A DNA stretch of 6,276 nucleotides from Comamonadaceae bacterium (GTDB lineage: Bacteria; Pseudomonadota; Gammaproteobacteria; Burkholderiales; Burkholderiaceae), in assembly GCA_947377705.1 (NCBI GenBank), contig CANCGU010000159.1, forward strand, positions 1 to 6,276. Direction: 5' to 3'. Of this stretch, positions 5,366 to 6,276 are shown piece after piece. The first letter of the stretch is position 1. The number at the start of each line of letters is the position of its first letter. The position numbers and the translations under genes are program-made. The notes under the pieces were generated by a model. The model was not told where the DNA came from. It worked only from the letters and a program-made list of their open reading frames with translations, and searched no databases.

Positions 5366-6276
5366 ATGACTCAATCCACCCATCCCGTCGACGAACACCT
5401 GCCCACCGGCAAACTCGCCGCTCTCGGCTTGCAACACGTCCTCGTCATGTACGCAGGTGCTGTGGCTGTGCCACTCATCGTGGGCCGCGCCCTCAAACTC
5501 AGCCCTGAACAAGTGGCCATGCTTATTTCCGCCGACTTGTTCGTGTGTGGCTTGGTCACCCTCATTCAGTCTTGGGGCGCCACCCAATGGTTTGGCATTC
5601 GCTTGCCCGTCATGATGGGTGTCACATTTGCTGCCGTCGCGCCAATGGTGGCCATGGCCAGTGCCAACCCTGGCGACACTGGCGCTCAACTCATCTTCGG
5701 CGCCATCATGGGCGCTGGTGCTATCTCGATGCTGATCGCGCCGCTGGTCAGCCGCATGTTGCGGTTTTTCCCGCCTGTGGTGACCGGCACCATCATTGCG
5801 GTGATTGGCATCAGTTTGATGCGCATTGGCATCAACTGGATTTTTGGTAATCCCTTCGGCCCCACCGCCCCGTCCATCGTCAACCCCGAACACGCCAAGT
5901 GGTTAGCTGACGCCGCGGCTGCTGCATCGGCCCCTGGTTCGACGCTGCCAGCCGTGCCTAAAGATTTGGCACTGATGGCTAAGGTCCCCAACCCCAAATA
6001 CGCTGACCTCACTGGCGTGGGCATTGCGGCTTTGGTGCTGGTGTCGATCTTGATGATTGCCAAATTCGCCAAAGGCTTCATTGCCAACATCTCAGTCCTC
6101 TTAGGCATCATCATTGGTGGCATCGTGGCCACCAGCATGGGCCTGATGAACTTTGACAAAGTAGGCAAAGCGGCTTGGTTTGGCATCGTCACCCCGTTCC
6201 AGTTCGGCATGCCAGTGTTTGACCCCGTGCTCATCCTCACCATGACCTTGGTGATGATCGTGGTGATGATTGAGTC
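5366..6276 (+). CDS. NCS2-family purine (xanthine/urate-type) permease, 3' end missing
   Basis: The frame stays open to the window edge, giving 303 complete residues of a protein usually about 450–500 long. It is a nucleobase:cation symporter-2 (UacT/XanP-like) inner-membrane protein. TM1 (~18–41) carries QH (23–24) and VPLIVGRAL; the GIRLPVMMGVTFAAVAPM stretch (~77–94) leads TM3, followed by FPPVVTGTIIAVIGISLM (~135–152). Further hydrophobic segments lie at ~49–69, 106–128, 217–234, 237–258 and 288–302. FGMPVFDP (280–287) fits the mid-protein transport region, and MIE at the edge probably begins the MIEST segment. The signature motif that would help separate xanthine from urate specificity lies beyond the edge. 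The loop at ~161–215 between TM5 and the next hydrophobic segment is long and Ala/Pro-rich. The adjoining pathway genes favour urate or xanthine uptake over uracil. A TTGTATACA operator candidate precedes it. Confidence 0.88.
   Translation, partial: MTQSTHPVDEHLPTGKLAALGLQHVLVMYAGAVAVPLIVGRALKLSPEQVAMLISADLFVCGLVTLIQSWGATQWFGIRLPVMMGVTFAAVAPMVAMASANPGDTGAQLIFGAIMGAGAISMLIAPLVSRMLRFFPPVVTGTIIAVIGISLMRIGINWIFGNPFGPTAPSIVNPEHAKWLADAAAAASAPGSTLPAVPKDLALMAKVPNPKYADLTGVGIAALVLVSILMIAKFAKGFIANISVLLGIIIGGIVATSMGLMNFDKVGKAAWFGIVTPFQFGMPVFDPVLILTMTLVMIVVMIE

Noticed and set aside
4919..5893. Minus-strand open frame of 324 codons across the gap and permease start
   Set aside because: It lies opposite two well-supported genes, is rich in His/Arg/Gly as expected of an antisense shadow, and shows no domain.

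Overview
The window looks like a purine (urate to allantoate) catabolism locus from a betaproteobacterium, most likely Burkholderiales and probably Comamonadaceae. That placement is an inference from three things: GC-rich codon usage, the gene set, and protein sequences that read like that group. No rRNA, tRNA, CRISPR array, transposase or phage gene is visible.

Layout: the left edge holds the 5' end of a leftward gene whose first 36 residues are those of a 5-hydroxyisourate hydrolase (uraH). A 106-base divergent promoter region follows. Four rightward genes then run with short gaps (29, 61 and 51 bases): a GntR/FCD-family regulator, a polysaccharide-deacetylase-type allantoinase (puuE), a fused OHCU decarboxylase–allantoate amidohydrolase (uraD–allC), and an M20-family amidohydrolase-like protein of unknown substrate. 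After a 316-base non-coding gap, a rightward NCS2-family xanthine/urate-type permease begins and runs off the right edge.

How they fit together: the permease would import a purine such as urate or xanthine. UraH opens 5-hydroxyisourate, the UraD half makes (S)-allantoin, PuuE makes allantoate, and the AllC half releases ammonia and CO2 from allantoate. The M20 protein may act on a downstream ureido compound, but this is not shown. Urate oxidase and the ureidoglycolate-stage enzymes are not in the window. A perfect 9-base match (TGTATACAA on one strand or the other) lies upstream of both the regulator and the permease, so the GntR protein probably controls both units.

The most unusual part is the 5050–5365 gap. 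It holds two hairpins of about 77 bases in inverted orientation. Their basal stems differ in sequence but both pair. Their 8x8 internal loops are identical and could form tandem G·A pairs, and the apical stem length differs by one compensatory G-C pair. Every non-Watson-Crick pair in both long stems becomes G·U when each hairpin is read in its own orientation. This is strong internal evidence for a selected nucleic-acid structure: a mobile REP/BIME-like repeat or a structured RNA.
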